Shown in pieces: positions 35,382 through 44,280 of a stretch of 64,000 bases of DNA (position 1 is its first letter; every line of letters begins with the position of its first letter). The notes under the pieces are model-generated. The model saw nothing but the letters and a program-made list of their open reading frames with translations, had not been told where the DNA came from and searched no databases. Both the position numbers and the translations under genes were made by a program. Origin of the DNA: Micromonospora chersina (GTDB taxonomy: Bacteria; Actinomycetota; Actinomycetes; Mycobacteriales; Micromonosporaceae). The DNA lies in NCBI RefSeq assembly GCF_900091475.1, contig NZ_FMIB01000002.1, positions 1,054,001 to 1,118,000 on the forward strand, written 5' to 3'.

Positions 35382-35601
35382 GGGATGGCGCGGCGTTGCG
35401 CTCCGCTGGGGTCAAGCTGGGGTCACCTGACCCCTGCCGAGGATCACGGTTTAGGAAGTGTGGACACGGCCGGAACTCACTCGGCGGTGACCTGGCTTGG
35501 CCTGCGCCGCCATGCCGGGAGCCACGTCCGGGAGCTGACCGCCGTTGACCCTCGGCTCCCGTCCGAACGGGCACGCAACGGGCACGCGGGGCACAGGCCG
35601 A

Positions 35602-35720
35602 CTGTCAGCTTGGGAATCGCACCAGATTGGGCGGACCTGCGGGGTGCCCGCTGTTCGGCGCGGTCATGCACGGCCTGACTTGGCCCCTAGTTACACCGGC
35701 TTGTGGCCCATCGATGACCC
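35602..35720. repeat. Dispersed repeat, copy 1 (partner at 37389-37507)
   Basis: The copies share CTGTCAGCT-GGGAATC at the left and a stretch with GGCCTG, TTGGCCCCT, ACACCG and CTTGTGGCCC at the right, same orientation. By eye the right 45 bases are about 80% identical and the middle less. They flank the small membrane-protein genes at 35.9-37.4 kb. Confidence 0.55.
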
Positions 35721-35893
35721 GGCAGGTTCGACGGCGTCAGGAGTGCGTAACTGCCAGCCGGCTCAACTCCTTGAGGTTGTCGGACGGGCGCATTTGGCCA
35801 GGTTTGCGGCTTGGCTGTCCACCTTGGTACGCGGCTTGGCATTCGGAAAGCTGGGACCGGGGACGCCCAAGCGCCGCGACCCGTCCGTCGGCG

Positions 35894-36283
35894 TCAGGGA
35901 ACCTGGTTCAGCGCCAGCCCGCCGGCGAGGAGGAGCAGCGCTGTCGCCACCGGCCAGGGCCACCAGCGGCGGGTCGAGCCAAGCCAGATCAGCGACATCC
36001 CAAGGCAGATGGCCGCCGGCAAGCTCACCGCAGCGGTCACGATCCAGAAGGTCCGCTGCTCCGGACGCCAGCAGGCTCCAAATCCGTCGACCGCGGGATC
36101 GCAGGCGTTGGGACCCGGGCCGGTAAGCGCAGAATTAAAGTAGAGCAAGTTGAATGCGTATACCGCCAGGAGTAACCCGCTGACGATCACTAGGGGGATC
36201 ACCACCCCGAGTCGTATCGCCCGGGTGCGGGCACGGATGGTTGCGGGCTCGGCGCCCTCCGGTCTGCCGTTTACCGTGGTCAT
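35894..36283 (-). CDS. Small membrane protein, unknown function
   Basis: A 129-residue protein with three hydrophobic helices (GVVIPLVIVSGLLLAVYAFN, WIVTAAVSLPAAICLGMSL, WPWPVATALLLLAGGLAL). A loop between helices 1 and 2 contains CDPAVDGFGACW, two cysteines probably facing outward and able to form a disulfide. No family recognised. Confidence 0.6.
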   Translation of the reverse strand: MTTVNGRPEGAEPATIRARTRAIRLGVVIPLVIVSGLLLAVYAFNLLYFNSALTGPGPNACDPAVDGFGACWRPEQRTFWIVTAAVSLPAAICLGMSLIWLGSTRRWWPWPVATALLLLAGGLALNQVP

Positions 36284-36373
36284 CCCGCCATCATGGTGGG
36301 TTGGCGGCCGCTGGTCGTCACCCGACCGCCTTGGGTCGGGTGGCCGGCCGTCCCGTCAGCGACCTGCGCATCA

Positions 36374-36428
36374 CGAGATCAAATTGCCCGTACCGTCGAC
36401 CTGGACACTTGGCGGTCTAGCAGCGGAA
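36374..36428. repeat. Dispersed repeat, copy 2 (partner at 21400-21457)
   Basis: Same orientation as the first copy: ACGAGATCA-ATTGCC, CGACCTGG and TAGCAGCGGA in order. Confidence 0.45.
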
Positions 36429-36542
36429 ATGCCTTCCGATATCTCTCACCGCTCCCCCGCCGTCCGTCGACCTCTTGCGGACTAGATGGCGACTGATGAC
36501 CGCCGCGCTCGCGCCTCGCTCGACGGTCACCGACGCAGCCGC

Positions 36543-36797
36543 TCATGGCCCGTGAGTGGCCCGCCAAGTTCGGACTACGAAGACCACTGGCGCGATCAGC
36601 ACCAGGACCACCCACTGGAGCGCTAGGTACATCGCAACCAGGACTTGAATGAGCACGTAGTCAAGCGCCAGCGGAACATCCATGCTGGCCGTCGGCCCGG
36701 CGATCGGTACCCAGCTGGGCTCACACGGCCGCCACAGAAGCCAGCGGGACGAACGGTTGCGCCGACTGCCGCCCGCATCGTCGGAAGCTCCGTCCAT
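36543..36797 (-). CDS. Hypothetical short membrane protein
   Basis: 84 residues if ATG 36797 is used, or 46 from ATG 36683. The C-terminal half holds one long hydrophobic segment (YVLIQVLVAMYLALQWVVLV and on), then a basic end RTWRATHGP. The N-terminal half is polar and low-complexity, so the shorter form may be the real one. Function unknown. Confidence 0.4.
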   Translation of the reverse strand: MDGASDDAGGSRRNRSSRWLLWRPCEPSWVPIAGPTASMDVPLALDYVLIQVLVAMYLALQWVVLVLIAPVVFVVRTWRATHGP

Positions 36798-37030
36798 GGG
36801 TCTGATTGTGGCCGAGCTGGCGATGGCAACGCACCCACAGCGCTGACGGATCTTCGAGGAGGCTCCACGGGCCTAAGGGTTAGAAGAAGATCTGTGCTGG
36901 CTGGTCGGGGTACGGTGCTGCTGCTGAAGGCGTCCGTTGGTGTCGGTCCTGGTCGACGTTGGCTGGCGGTCTTGGCTGTACGAATGGCTGTACGGCGCAA
37001 GTCGTCGGGCGTGGCTGGGAGGGGTGGTCC

Positions 37031-37357
37031 GTGGCGCTGAGCAAGCGGGGCAGTAGGCCGATCGTCGTCGACGGCAACCGCTACCGCTGGCTCGTCCGCC
37101 GTAAGCCGACGTACAGCCAGGGTTTGACGTGGTCTCCGCTGAGCTTCGCAGTCGAACGTGCGGACATGCCTGGCTGCGCCACCCTTGTCGTCCAGGTGGC
37201 ATCCCCCCGTCCGGACAACTGGATGAACGCTGCAGCCTTTCCGGTGCTGCCGTCGATGGTCGCCACCGCCGTCCGACAAGCGCTTGAGCGGGGATGGCAG
37301 TCGGATCGGCCTGGCTCGCTATTCACCCTTGATCTCGGCAATGAAGGCAGGTTCTAG
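37031..37357 (+). CDS. Small conserved-type protein, unknown function
   Basis: A 108-residue protein from GTG 37031 with IVVDGNRYRWLVRRKPTYSQ, LSFAVERADMPGCATLVVQV, a Pro/Asp/Trp motif RPDNWMN and VATAVRQALERGWQ near the end, closing with SLFTLDL. The regular alternation of strands and one C-terminal helix suggests a compact alpha/beta fold. I believe related proteins occur widely in actinomycetes and planctomycetes, but no function is known to me. Confidence 0.65.
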   Translation: MALSKRGSRPIVVDGNRYRWLVRRKPTYSQGLTWSPLSFAVERADMPGCATLVVQVASPRPDNWMNAAAFPVLPSMVATAVRQALERGWQSDRPGSLFTLDLGNEGRF

Positions 37358-37388
37358 GGCAGGGCGACGTACGCATCGCGCTGCCTGG

Positions 37389-37507
37389 CTGTCAGCTGGG
37401 GAATCTCACAAGATCGGGTCTTGGCACGGGGTCTTCACTTGTCGACGTGGTCTCGGGTGGCCTGCTTTGGCCCCTGCTGACACCGCCTTGTGGCCCGTGG
37501 ATGGCCC
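37389..37507. repeat. Dispersed repeat, copy 2 (partner at 35602-35720)
   Basis: Same orientation as copy 1. It begins CTGTCAGCT-GGGAATC and ends around TTGTGGCCC. It lies just after the gene at 37031-37357, as copy 1 lies downstream of the sugar operon promoter region. Confidence 0.55.
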
Positions 37508-37521
37508 TGGCCAGCGGGCTA

Positions 37522-37737
37522 CTACCCGACGCCCGTCCCAGCCCGTCCGCGGGCGTTGCCGAGCCTGTGCCTGAGAACCCACACGGCGAGCATCGAGGCG
37601 CCGAAGACCAACCACAACAGCGGCGCAATATCCCACTCGTGCCAGATCGCCCAACCCCACAGGAGCCATACACCAACGTGAGCGGCCAGCACCAGCCGGT
37701 AGGACGTGCGAAGCAAAACCACAGGGAAGTAAACCAT
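37522..37737 (-). CDS. Small two-helix membrane protein
   Basis: 71 residues with two hydrophobic segments rich in Trp (LAAHVGVWLLWGWAIW and PLLWLVFGASMLAVWVL) and a basic tail. Such Trp-rich double-helix miniproteins are common in actinomycetes, with no assigned function. Its left end overlaps nothing; the repeat copy lies just downstream. Confidence 0.5.
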   Translation of the reverse strand: MVYFPVVLLRTSYRLVLAAHVGVWLLWGWAIWHEWDIAPLLWLVFGASMLAVWVLRHRLGNARGRAGTGVG

Positions 37738-37944
37738 GTCTGGCTCCGCTGGAAGGTCCTGGAGCCTAGTGGGCGGAGGACTTCAGCTCCCGTGAACGAC
37801 TGTCGCTTGTTCGCTCGGCACTGAAGGCAGTCAATTCGGCAAGACCGGACGCCGGCTCAATCCGCTTGCCGTGACGCTGCGTAGCGCACGGTCGGCGGCA
37901 TAGAGCGGACGTTGCGGTGTATCCGTCTCGTCCGGCGGCTCTGG

Positions 37945-38703
37945 CTAATTGCGGGGTGGCAGTGGTGTGACCGGGCGGACCGCGGTGAACTGAGCGTGCT
38001 CATATCGGGTTGCGGCGAGCAGCAGCAGCCATTCGTCGCAGCCCTGCCACGGGTAGAGGTCGGCGGCGCCGCCACGTACCGCCCTGGGACCGTCACCGGC
38101 GCGTGGGCGGGCATCCGTCGGCGCGCCCACGAAACCGGGAATCCACACGTCGGCGCAGATTTCGTTCGCCGAGCCCATTGCGGCGAGCCCGAACGTGTTC
38201 TCAGCGGCGGCTGTCCGCTGCTCATCGTCGAAGTCGTCGAGCAGTTGGTCCTCGCCGGGTTTCCCGTCGCCGCGGAAGGTCAAGGTGGTGGTGCCGGCTC
38301 GGGCTGCGTACTCCCACTCCGCCTCGCTGGGCAGCCGGAACGGCATCGCCTCGAGCAGGTCGTCCAGGTCATCCTCGAGCCGGGCCGTGCCGGAGTCCGC
38401 CTCGGCGTAGGCGTCCTCGTACTCCGGCAACCAGTGCTGGACCTGCGCGACCGTCAGCGGGTGCCGGGCGATCAGGAATGGTTCGACCCGCACCTCGCGT
38501 AGCGGCTGGGCGACCCCGGCACCGGTGAAGAACGGCTCAAGAGTGTCCTCGGCTCCTCCACTGCGCTCGATTGCGCGTACCGCCGCCAGTTCAGCCTCGG
38601 ACAGACCCATGAGGAAGGTCCCGCCCGGCACCTCCCGAAAGACCACGCCAGATGGGACGTGCCGCCAGGCCGGCCGCCCGGCCACGATCTCCTCGGTCCA
38701 CAT
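37945..38703 (-). CDS. FGE/SUMF1-like domain protein
   Basis: A 252-residue protein with the formylglycine-generating-enzyme-like fold: REVPGGTFLMGLSEAE, EVRVEPFLIARHPLTVAQVQ, FRLPSEAEWEYAARAGT and a late AVRGGAADLYPWQG. True FGE and the related EgtB/SenB-type oxygenases need specific Cys or His residues. Here only scattered Cys (ICADVW, GCDEW) are present, so the chemistry is uncertain. ATG 38703 (MWTEEIVAG) is the start. No sulfatase lies nearby. Confidence 0.75.
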   Translation of the reverse strand: MWTEEIVAGRPAWRHVPSGVVFREVPGGTFLMGLSEAELAAVRAIERSGGAEDTLEPFFTGAGVAQPLREVRVEPFLIARHPLTVAQVQHWLPEYEDAYAEADSGTARLEDDLDDLLEAMPFRLPSEAEWEYAARAGTTTLTFRGDGKPGEDQLLDDFDDEQRTAAAENTFGLAAMGSANEICADVWIPGFVGAPTDARPRAGDGPRAVRGGAADLYPWQGCDEWLLLLAATRYEHAQFTAVRPVTPLPPRN

Positions 38704-38876
38704 GGCGCCGAACGTTAGCAGCCCGGGCGCCACCAACCGCACCGTCTGGTACGAGTACGAGCGCTCGGTCGGCACGCACGCTCATCGGCGAATGCGCGCG
38801 TCTCGCTTCGGTCACTCGTGCACGCCCGATGGAAAGTCAGTGGCTTAGCCTTGGCGCCTAGCGGAAAGATCTTGGC

Positions 38877-39785
38877 ATGGCTTTGCACCAGAACGAGGTC
38901 CCGGTCGACGCGGGCCTCGTCAGGTCGCTGCTCAATGAACAGTGCCCGCAGTGGGCCGGCCTGTCGGTGTCGCCAGCGGGTGCAGGCACCGACAACATCA
39001 TGTACCGGCTGGGCGACGATCTGCTCGTGAGGCTCCCGCGAACCGCTGACAAGGCGCGGTCTCTGCGCAAGGAGCGGGAATGGCTGCCCCGGCTGGCGCC
39101 GCTGCTGACCTGTCCGGTCCCAGAGCCGTTGCACGCCGGAACGCCCACCAACGTCTACCCGCTGCCTTGGTCGATCTACCGGTGGATCGACGGCGACGAA
39201 GCCCAGCCGGACAGTGTCCAGGACTGGTCGGCCTTCGGCGCCGATCTGGCGGCCGTCGTGCGGGACCTTCACCGTATCGACCTCATGGGGGCAACCCGCA
39301 CGGGCGACCTGAGTTGGTACCGCGGGGGACATCTGCGGGCCTGCGACGAGTGGATCAGCAGGTCACTTGCGGACTGCCGGGCCACCGTCGGCGGGGACAT
39401 CGACGTCGAGACCCTGGAACGGTTGTGGCGCGAAGCGCTCGCCCAACCCGAACCCTCCGGTCCTCAGGTGTGGCTCCACGGCGATCTCAGGCCCACCAAC
39501 CTCCTGGTGCGAGACGGCAGGTTGCACGCGATCATCGACTTCGGCGGCCTGTCGATCGGCCTGCCCGACGCCGAGCACTCCACGGTGTGGGACCTACCGC
39601 CCCAAGCACGACACGCCTACTGGGACGCCGTCGGCCTCGACGACCTGAGCTGGACGCGCGCCCGCGCCTGGGCCATCGCGGTCGGTGCCAGCGGCATCTC
39701 GTACTACTGGCACACCTACCCGGCATTCGTCGCCGAATGCCTAAGCCGCCTCCAGGCGATCCTCACCGACGCCGCCACACGCTGA
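38877..39785 (+). CDS. Aminoglycoside-phosphotransferase-family kinase (APH)
   Basis: A 302-residue kinase-like protein. The catalytic loop LHGDLRPTNLLV (His-Gly-Asp and Asn) lies near 203-214 and the metal-binding IIDFGG near 222. The N-terminal lobe has DDLLVRLPRTADKARSLRKE with a plausible ATP-contacting Arg/Lys region. This family phosphorylates small hydroxyl compounds, sometimes aminoglycosides or macrolides; resistance is only one possibility. Confidence 0.85.
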   Translation: MALHQNEVPVDAGLVRSLLNEQCPQWAGLSVSPAGAGTDNIMYRLGDDLLVRLPRTADKARSLRKEREWLPRLAPLLTCPVPEPLHAGTPTNVYPLPWSIYRWIDGDEAQPDSVQDWSAFGADLAAVVRDLHRIDLMGATRTGDLSWYRGGHLRACDEWISRSLADCRATVGGDIDVETLERLWREALAQPEPSGPQVWLHGDLRPTNLLVRDGRLHAIIDFGGLSIGLPDAEHSTVWDLPPQARHAYWDAVGLDDLSWTRARAWAIAVGASGISYYWHTYPAFVAECLSRLQAILTDAATR

Positions 39786-39933
39786 GCACAGTCGCACGTA
39801 CACGCACTGTCATCGGGGAGACCGCGCGCTGCCTTGCCGATCAACTGCGACGTTGCGTGACGCGCGCTCGGCCCCCCTCACCGGCGCAGAAGACTGCGCT
39901 CGATCTTGTTTTCCGGCCGGGCCAGGCTGCTGG

Positions 39934-41196
39934 TCAGGATGCGCCGAGGGTCTGCTGGCGCATCGGGGAGCGCAGGATCGGCACCCACACCAACGCGAGC
40001 GCGGCGCAGGCAACCCAGGTGGCGGCGCGTGGACCGGCGTAGTGACCGACGACTGCCGTCATCGCGGCGCCGAGTGTGAGCGCGCCACTGAAGACCACGC
40101 GCAGGGTGCCGTTGACGCGTCCCAGGAGGCGGGACGGTGTGACGTGCTGGCGGAACGATGTCAGGACCACGCTGTCGAAGCCGACCTTGAAAATCACCAG
40201 TGCCCAGGCGGGCGCCGCGACCAGCCCAGGAACGGGTTGACCGACGAGCGGCAGCACGAGCGAGGCGGGGGCGATGGCCAGCCCGATGGCAAGCACCGAG
40301 CGGCCGGCGCCGAAGACCGTCGACAACCGCTGCCCACAAAGCGCCCCGAGCAGGCCACCGACTCCGCCGGCACCGAGGAAGAGGCCCAGCTGGCTCTCCG
40401 ACCAGTGCAGTTGCTGAACCAGGAGAAGCGGCAGCATCGCGACCGTGCCTGCGGTCGCGAAGTTCACGAGCGCGCCGGCGACGGCGATCGCACGCAGGGT
40501 GTGGTTGCGCCGGACGAACGACAGACCTTCCCGCACCTCGGCCGCGAGCGAGCGTCGTACGACGTCAACCCGGCGCGGCTCCGGCCGCTCGATCCGTCGA
40601 ATCCACAGCGCCGACCACAGGTAGCCCAGTGCCGTCGCGACCAGAACCGCCGCCGCTGTCGACAGGCCAACCAGCCAGCCGGCCAGCGCGGGACCGCCGA
40701 TCAAGGCCATCTGGTCCACGATGCCGAGCCTCCCGTTGGCCGCGACCAGGCGTCCCCCGTGCCCATCCCCGACAAGGTCCGGCAGGTGGCTCTGCATCGC
40801 GACGTCGAAGAACACGGTCGCGACGCCGTTGAGGAACACCACCACCCACAGTTGGGTCATGGTCAGAGCGGAAGCTGCGGCAGCGATTGGTACCGAGCCG
40901 ATCAGCACGAACCGGGTCAGGTCCATGGCGATCATGACTGGGCGACGAGCAACCCGGTCCAACCACGCGCCCGCCGGCAGCCCGAGCAGCAGGAATGGGA
41001 CGGTGCCCGCAGTGGCCAGCGCACCCGCCGCGCCCGGACCGGCGCCGAGCGACGTGATCGCGACGAGCGGAACGGCCACCTTGGCGATGTGGAAACCCCA
41101 TTTCGCGGCTACGGCGGCAACGAGGTAACGAGCGAAGTCACGAGGCAGGGCCCGGGCGGCGTCGCGCCCCCGACGAGAGGCGTGCTGGATCGACAT
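39934..41196 (-). CDS. MFS exporter (MFS_3/EntS-like)
   Basis: A 420-residue transporter with 12 helices: LPAGAWLDRVARRPVMIAMD is the loop 2-3 signature, and VTPSRLLGRVNGTLRVV is typical of the EntS/macrolide-type MFS_3 group. ATG 41196 (MSIQHASRR) is chosen because similarity begins there. It is divergent from the frameshifted regulator at 41272, which may have controlled it. Confidence 0.87.
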   Translation of the reverse strand: MSIQHASRRGRDAARALPRDFARYLVAAVAAKWGFHIAKVAVPLVAITSLGAGPGAAGALATAGTVPFLLLGLPAGAWLDRVARRPVMIAMDLTRFVLIGSVPIAAAASALTMTQLWVVVFLNGVATVFFDVAMQSHLPDLVGDGHGGRLVAANGRLGIVDQMALIGGPALAGWLVGLSTAAAVLVATALGYLWSALWIRRIERPEPRRVDVVRRSLAAEVREGLSFVRRNHTLRAIAVAGALVNFATAGTVAMLPLLLVQQLHWSESQLGLFLGAGGVGGLLGALCGQRLSTVFGAGRSVLAIGLAIAPASLVLPLVGQPVPGLVAAPAWALVIFKVGFDSVVLTSFRQHVTPSRLLGRVNGTLRVVFSGALTLGAAMTAVVGHYAGPRAATWVACAALALVWVPILRSPMRQQTLGAS

Positions 41197-41271
41197 GACC
41201 GAACCTTCGGTGTCGGCCACCCCCGGGTGCCAACGATTCAGACTACGGTGAATCCTCATGAGGCCGGTCTG

Positions 41272-42236
41272 ATGCTGAAGATGTCGTTGTCCCTGGCCGA
41301 TCTCGCCAGTGTCAGGTTCGCGATCTCCCCCGCCTGGGAGGTCGTCGCGAGCCTGCGCGTACTCCGCGACCCCGGTGCGCACGCCGTGCACCTGCCATGG
41401 GTGACCCGACACCGGGCCAGGGTGCTGGCCTCACCCGACCTGCGTCAGCTGCGCGACCTGGCGATCGCACCCGGGCGGCACCTGCCGGGCTTCCTCGCGC
41501 CGGCGCCGCACTCACCCGTCGCCGAGCCTGAGGCGGAGTTCGCGGCGGTGCGGGAGACGCCGGCGACGGTCGTACGCGAGGAGCTCGCGGCGGTGTACGG
41601 CGACCGGCTGCCGGCCTCGCTGTCGGACCTGCGCCGCGCGCCGCGCCGTAACCTGCCGGTGATCGTGGGCCAGATGCGGACCTACTGGGACCTCACACTG
41701 GCGCCGTACTGGGGGCGGATACGGGGGATCTTGGAGGCCGACGTGATGTTTCGAGCGCGCCGCTGGCGGACGACGGCCCGCACCGCATGTTCCCCGAACT
41801 GGATCCCGCGGTCTCGTGGTCGGACGACGTCCTGTCGGTGGACCGGCCCAACCTGAACCGGAACTACGAACTCGGCGGTCGCGGTCTGGTGCTCGTGCCG
41901 TCGCTGTTCGCCTGGCCGAACGTCTTCGTCAAGGCGTCCGAGCCCTGGGCTCCGGTGCTGCGATATCCCACTCGGGGCGTGGGCTCGATGTGGCACACCC
42001 CTTCACCCGCGCCCGATCTCGCCCCGGTGATCGGTCAGGCTCGCGCGGCACTGCTGGTCGAGCTGGCGACTGCGTCGACCACGACGTCGCTGGCCCGCCG
42101 CACCGGACTGACCCCGAGCGGAGTCTCGGCCCACCTCGCGCGGCTCGTGACCGCCGGCCTGGTCACCCGGCACCGAGCCGGCCGTCTCGTCTTCTACGTG
42201 CGCACCCCGCGCGGCGACGCGCTCCTCTGCGAGTGA
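41272..42236 (+). pseudogene. ArsR-type winged-helix regulator with a DUF5937-like N-terminus, one frameshift
   Basis: The first part (SLADLASVRFAISPAWEVVA, TRHRARVLASPDLRQLRDLA, then RNLPVIVGQMRTYWDLTLAPYW) is the usual N-terminal domain of this regulator type. Near 41765 the frame slips by one base, and MFPELDPAVSWSDDVL, ELGGRGLVLVPSLFAWP and the winged helix ARRTGLTPSGVSAHLARLV continue in the next frame to the stop at 42236. Restoring one base would give about 320 residues, the normal length. It is a pseudogene or a sequencing error. Confidence 0.75.
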
Positions 42237-42476
42237 TCCGGCTGGCACGCGAGCGACGTCGCCCAGACGATCACGTCCGACCCCGCGTCCGAAAGTCGGT
42301 CAGGTGCCCACGATGCAACCACGCAGGACGCTCGCCGCCATGGTCGAGTATCGGCTCATCGACAGATCCGGTCGTGTCTCGCGGCAGTGAGCGGACGTCT
42401 CAGGCGAGCCACATCGCCGCACGTCGTCGACGAGTCCGGACATGGATAGTCAGCAGCCGCCCCTACCATGGCCGGC

Positions 42477-42833
42477 ATGGCCATCGCTCGCTTTCCCAGC
42501 ATCGTCATCGACTGTCCCGATCCTGGTGCGCTCGCGAGGTTCTACGGCGCGATGTTGGAGTGGAAGGTCGACGTCTCCCCCGACTGGGCTGAGGTCCGCG
42601 CGGAGTACGGTCAGTGCATCTCCTTTCAGCAGGTGGATGAGTACACCCCGCCCGTGTGGCCAACCCAGGAGCCGCCCCAGCAAATGCACCTCGATGTGAT
42701 CGTTGACAACCTCGATGCCGCCGAGGCGGCAGTGCTCGATCTCGGCGCAACCAAACACCCGCACCAGCCCGGTACATCCTTCCGGGTCTTCCTCGACCCC
42801 GCAGGTCACCCGTTCTGCCTCTGCTTGAACTGA
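42477..42833 (+). CDS. VOC-superfamily (glyoxalase/bleomycin-resistance-like) protein
   Basis: A 118-residue protein with the VOC pattern: IDCPDPGALARFYGAML, MHLDVIVDNLDAAEAAVLDLG and FLDPAGHPFCL at the end. A metal-type His is visible in the second half (QMHLD). ATG 42477 or the slightly earlier ATG 42468 could start it. The substrate is unknown. Confidence 0.82.
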   Translation: MAIARFPSIVIDCPDPGALARFYGAMLEWKVDVSPDWAEVRAEYGQCISFQQVDEYTPPVWPTQEPPQQMHLDVIVDNLDAAEAAVLDLGATKHPHQPGTSFRVFLDPAGHPFCLCLN

Positions 42834-43053
42834 TCCCGACGGCGATCCTCAATCACAAGAAGCCTTGCTTATGCCTTGAACCTCGCCGCCCTCGCCGCGA
42901 CGGCAATCACTGCGCTGGCCGCGGCAACCGGCCGCAGGCCCATGGAGGTGCTGCGGTCGATGCAGCCCGAGGGGCGGGACTTGCCCAGATAGCCCTTGCA
43001 CGGGGCGCCGATCGGCGGCAAATGCAGATGTCCCTCTGCGGCGCCTACCCCGA

Positions 43054-43830
43054 TCAGGCCCCGAGGAAATCGTCTGTCACACGCTCGAACTCCTCGGAGT
43101 GCGTCCAGATGAGCGCGTGGTCAGCATCATCGATGACGACCAGCTGGGAACCAGCGACACCGTCGTGGAGCATGTGCGCGTGGTGGATCGGTACGGCCTG
43201 ATCGTTCGACCCGGCGATGACGAGCGTCGGACACCTGATCTCCGCCAGCCGGCGCCTGCTGTCGAACGCCATCGTCTCCTTCCAGGCAGACACCATCAAC
43301 TTGCGGTCCTGGTCCGCCATGATTCCGGCGAGCCAGTCGGCACGGTCCCTGCCGAGCTGCGGCGCCGCCTGTGAGACGACCAACTTCGCCAGCAGCCGCA
43401 TGCCGAGGACCTGGAGTACCAACGGCAGGAGGCGCCCCTCAACCTTCTCGCGACGGGTCGCCATGTTGAACGCGAAGGTGCAGGCGAGCACGAGGCGGTC
43501 GCATCGGTTGGGGAAGTCGAGGATCAGTTGTTGAGCGATGGCACCGCCATGCGAGTAGCCGAGCACGGCGGTGGTGTCGATGCCCAGATCGTCGAGCAGC
43601 TGCGCTAGGTCGGTGGCGAGCTGCGTCGCCGCGTACGGTGGCGGAAGCCGCCGACTGCGCCCGTGGCCGCGCAGGTCGGGAACGATCACGCGATGCCGGT
43701 TGGCGAAATGCTCCATCACCGGCTCGAACATCTCGCCGGTGACCATAAGCCCATGCACGAGCAGGAGTGGCGGCCCCGATCCGCGCTCGGTGAAGTAGAG
43801 GGGCTCTGAGGGTGATCGTGCAGAGCTCAT
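43054..43830 (-). CDS. Alpha/beta hydrolase
   Basis: A 258-residue hydrolase with all three catalytic parts: nucleophile Ser in GYSHGG (about 93), Asp in GSNDQAVP (about 209) and His in DDADHALIW (about 236). The oxyanion strand is LLLVHGLMVTG and the RGHGRS loop is present. It is a soluble esterase/lactonase-type enzyme of unknown substrate. Confidence 0.88.
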   Translation of the reverse strand: MSSARSPSEPLYFTERGSGPPLLLVHGLMVTGEMFEPVMEHFANRHRVIVPDLRGHGRSRRLPPPYAATQLATDLAQLLDDLGIDTTAVLGYSHGGAIAQQLILDFPNRCDRLVLACTFAFNMATRREKVEGRLLPLVLQVLGMRLLAKLVVSQAAPQLGRDRADWLAGIMADQDRKLMVSAWKETMAFDSRRRLAEIRCPTLVIAGSNDQAVPIHHAHMLHDGVAGSQLVVIDDADHALIWTHSEEFERVTDDFLGA

Positions 43831-44280
43831 GGCAGTTTACGGCCTCCCGCGCAATGCTTGCGATCCCCCATCGCTACCCCGGGCCGACGTGGTCTCAGCG
43901 ACACGCACTCTTGATCGAGCTGATGATCTGTTGCACCGCCAGCCTATTGGAGCCTGGCGAGGGGTGAACGTCCGCAGCTCGGCAGGGGTCGGACGTGCCC
44001 GGTCGGCGAGCTGTCAACGCCCGACCGCGGCGTCGCCACCCGCTACGACAAGTTAGCCGTCCGGTTCCAAGCCGTCCTGACTATCACCATCATCACCGAG
44101 TGGCTCTGACCTCGTTATGAAACACGCTCTAGGTCCTGGCCGTGCCGTGGTAAGGCGGCGAGCGCTAGCGGATGCCTGACAGGCGTTTTCGATGGTCGGT
44201 TCCCTCACCCGCAGGAGGCGACGTGGCCGCCTTCCTTGCTGCACCAGCCAGGATGGGAGCGCTGGTAAGTCGCCAAGTTG
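43831..44280. other. Gap carrying an IS remnant
   Basis: Apart from the transposase tail at 44032-44131 I see no gene. The rest has no coding pattern. Confidence 0.5.
44032..44131 (+). mobile_element. Right-end remnant of an IS5-like element
   Basis: The frame VATRYDKLAVRFQAVLTITI and ITEWL then stop is the last 25 residues of the same transposase type as at 18762-19654. It is followed by GAAACACGCTCTA (44119-44131), a slightly changed version of the 13-bp terminal repeat. The rest of the IS is gone. Confidence 0.75.

Larger units (their letters stand above)
35041..35893. other. Long gap: terminator, palindrome and repeat, no secure gene
   Basis: It contains GTAACG-GTTA-CGTTAC (35080-35095), a plus-strand terminator (35358-35381) and a dispersed repeat (35602-35720). 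Open frames here show no domains. The terminator implies a transcript from the left on the plus strand, but I cannot identify its gene. Confidence 0.45.

Noticed and set aside
32579..35678. Two long plus-strand frames opposite the ABC ATPase and the sugar lipoprotein
   Set aside because: Val/Gly/Asp/Arg-rich antisense text; the minus-strand genes are intact ABC components.
39853..41271. Plus-strand frame reading into the regulator at 41272
   Set aside because: The part before 41272 is antisense to the MFS exporter; only the end is a real domain.
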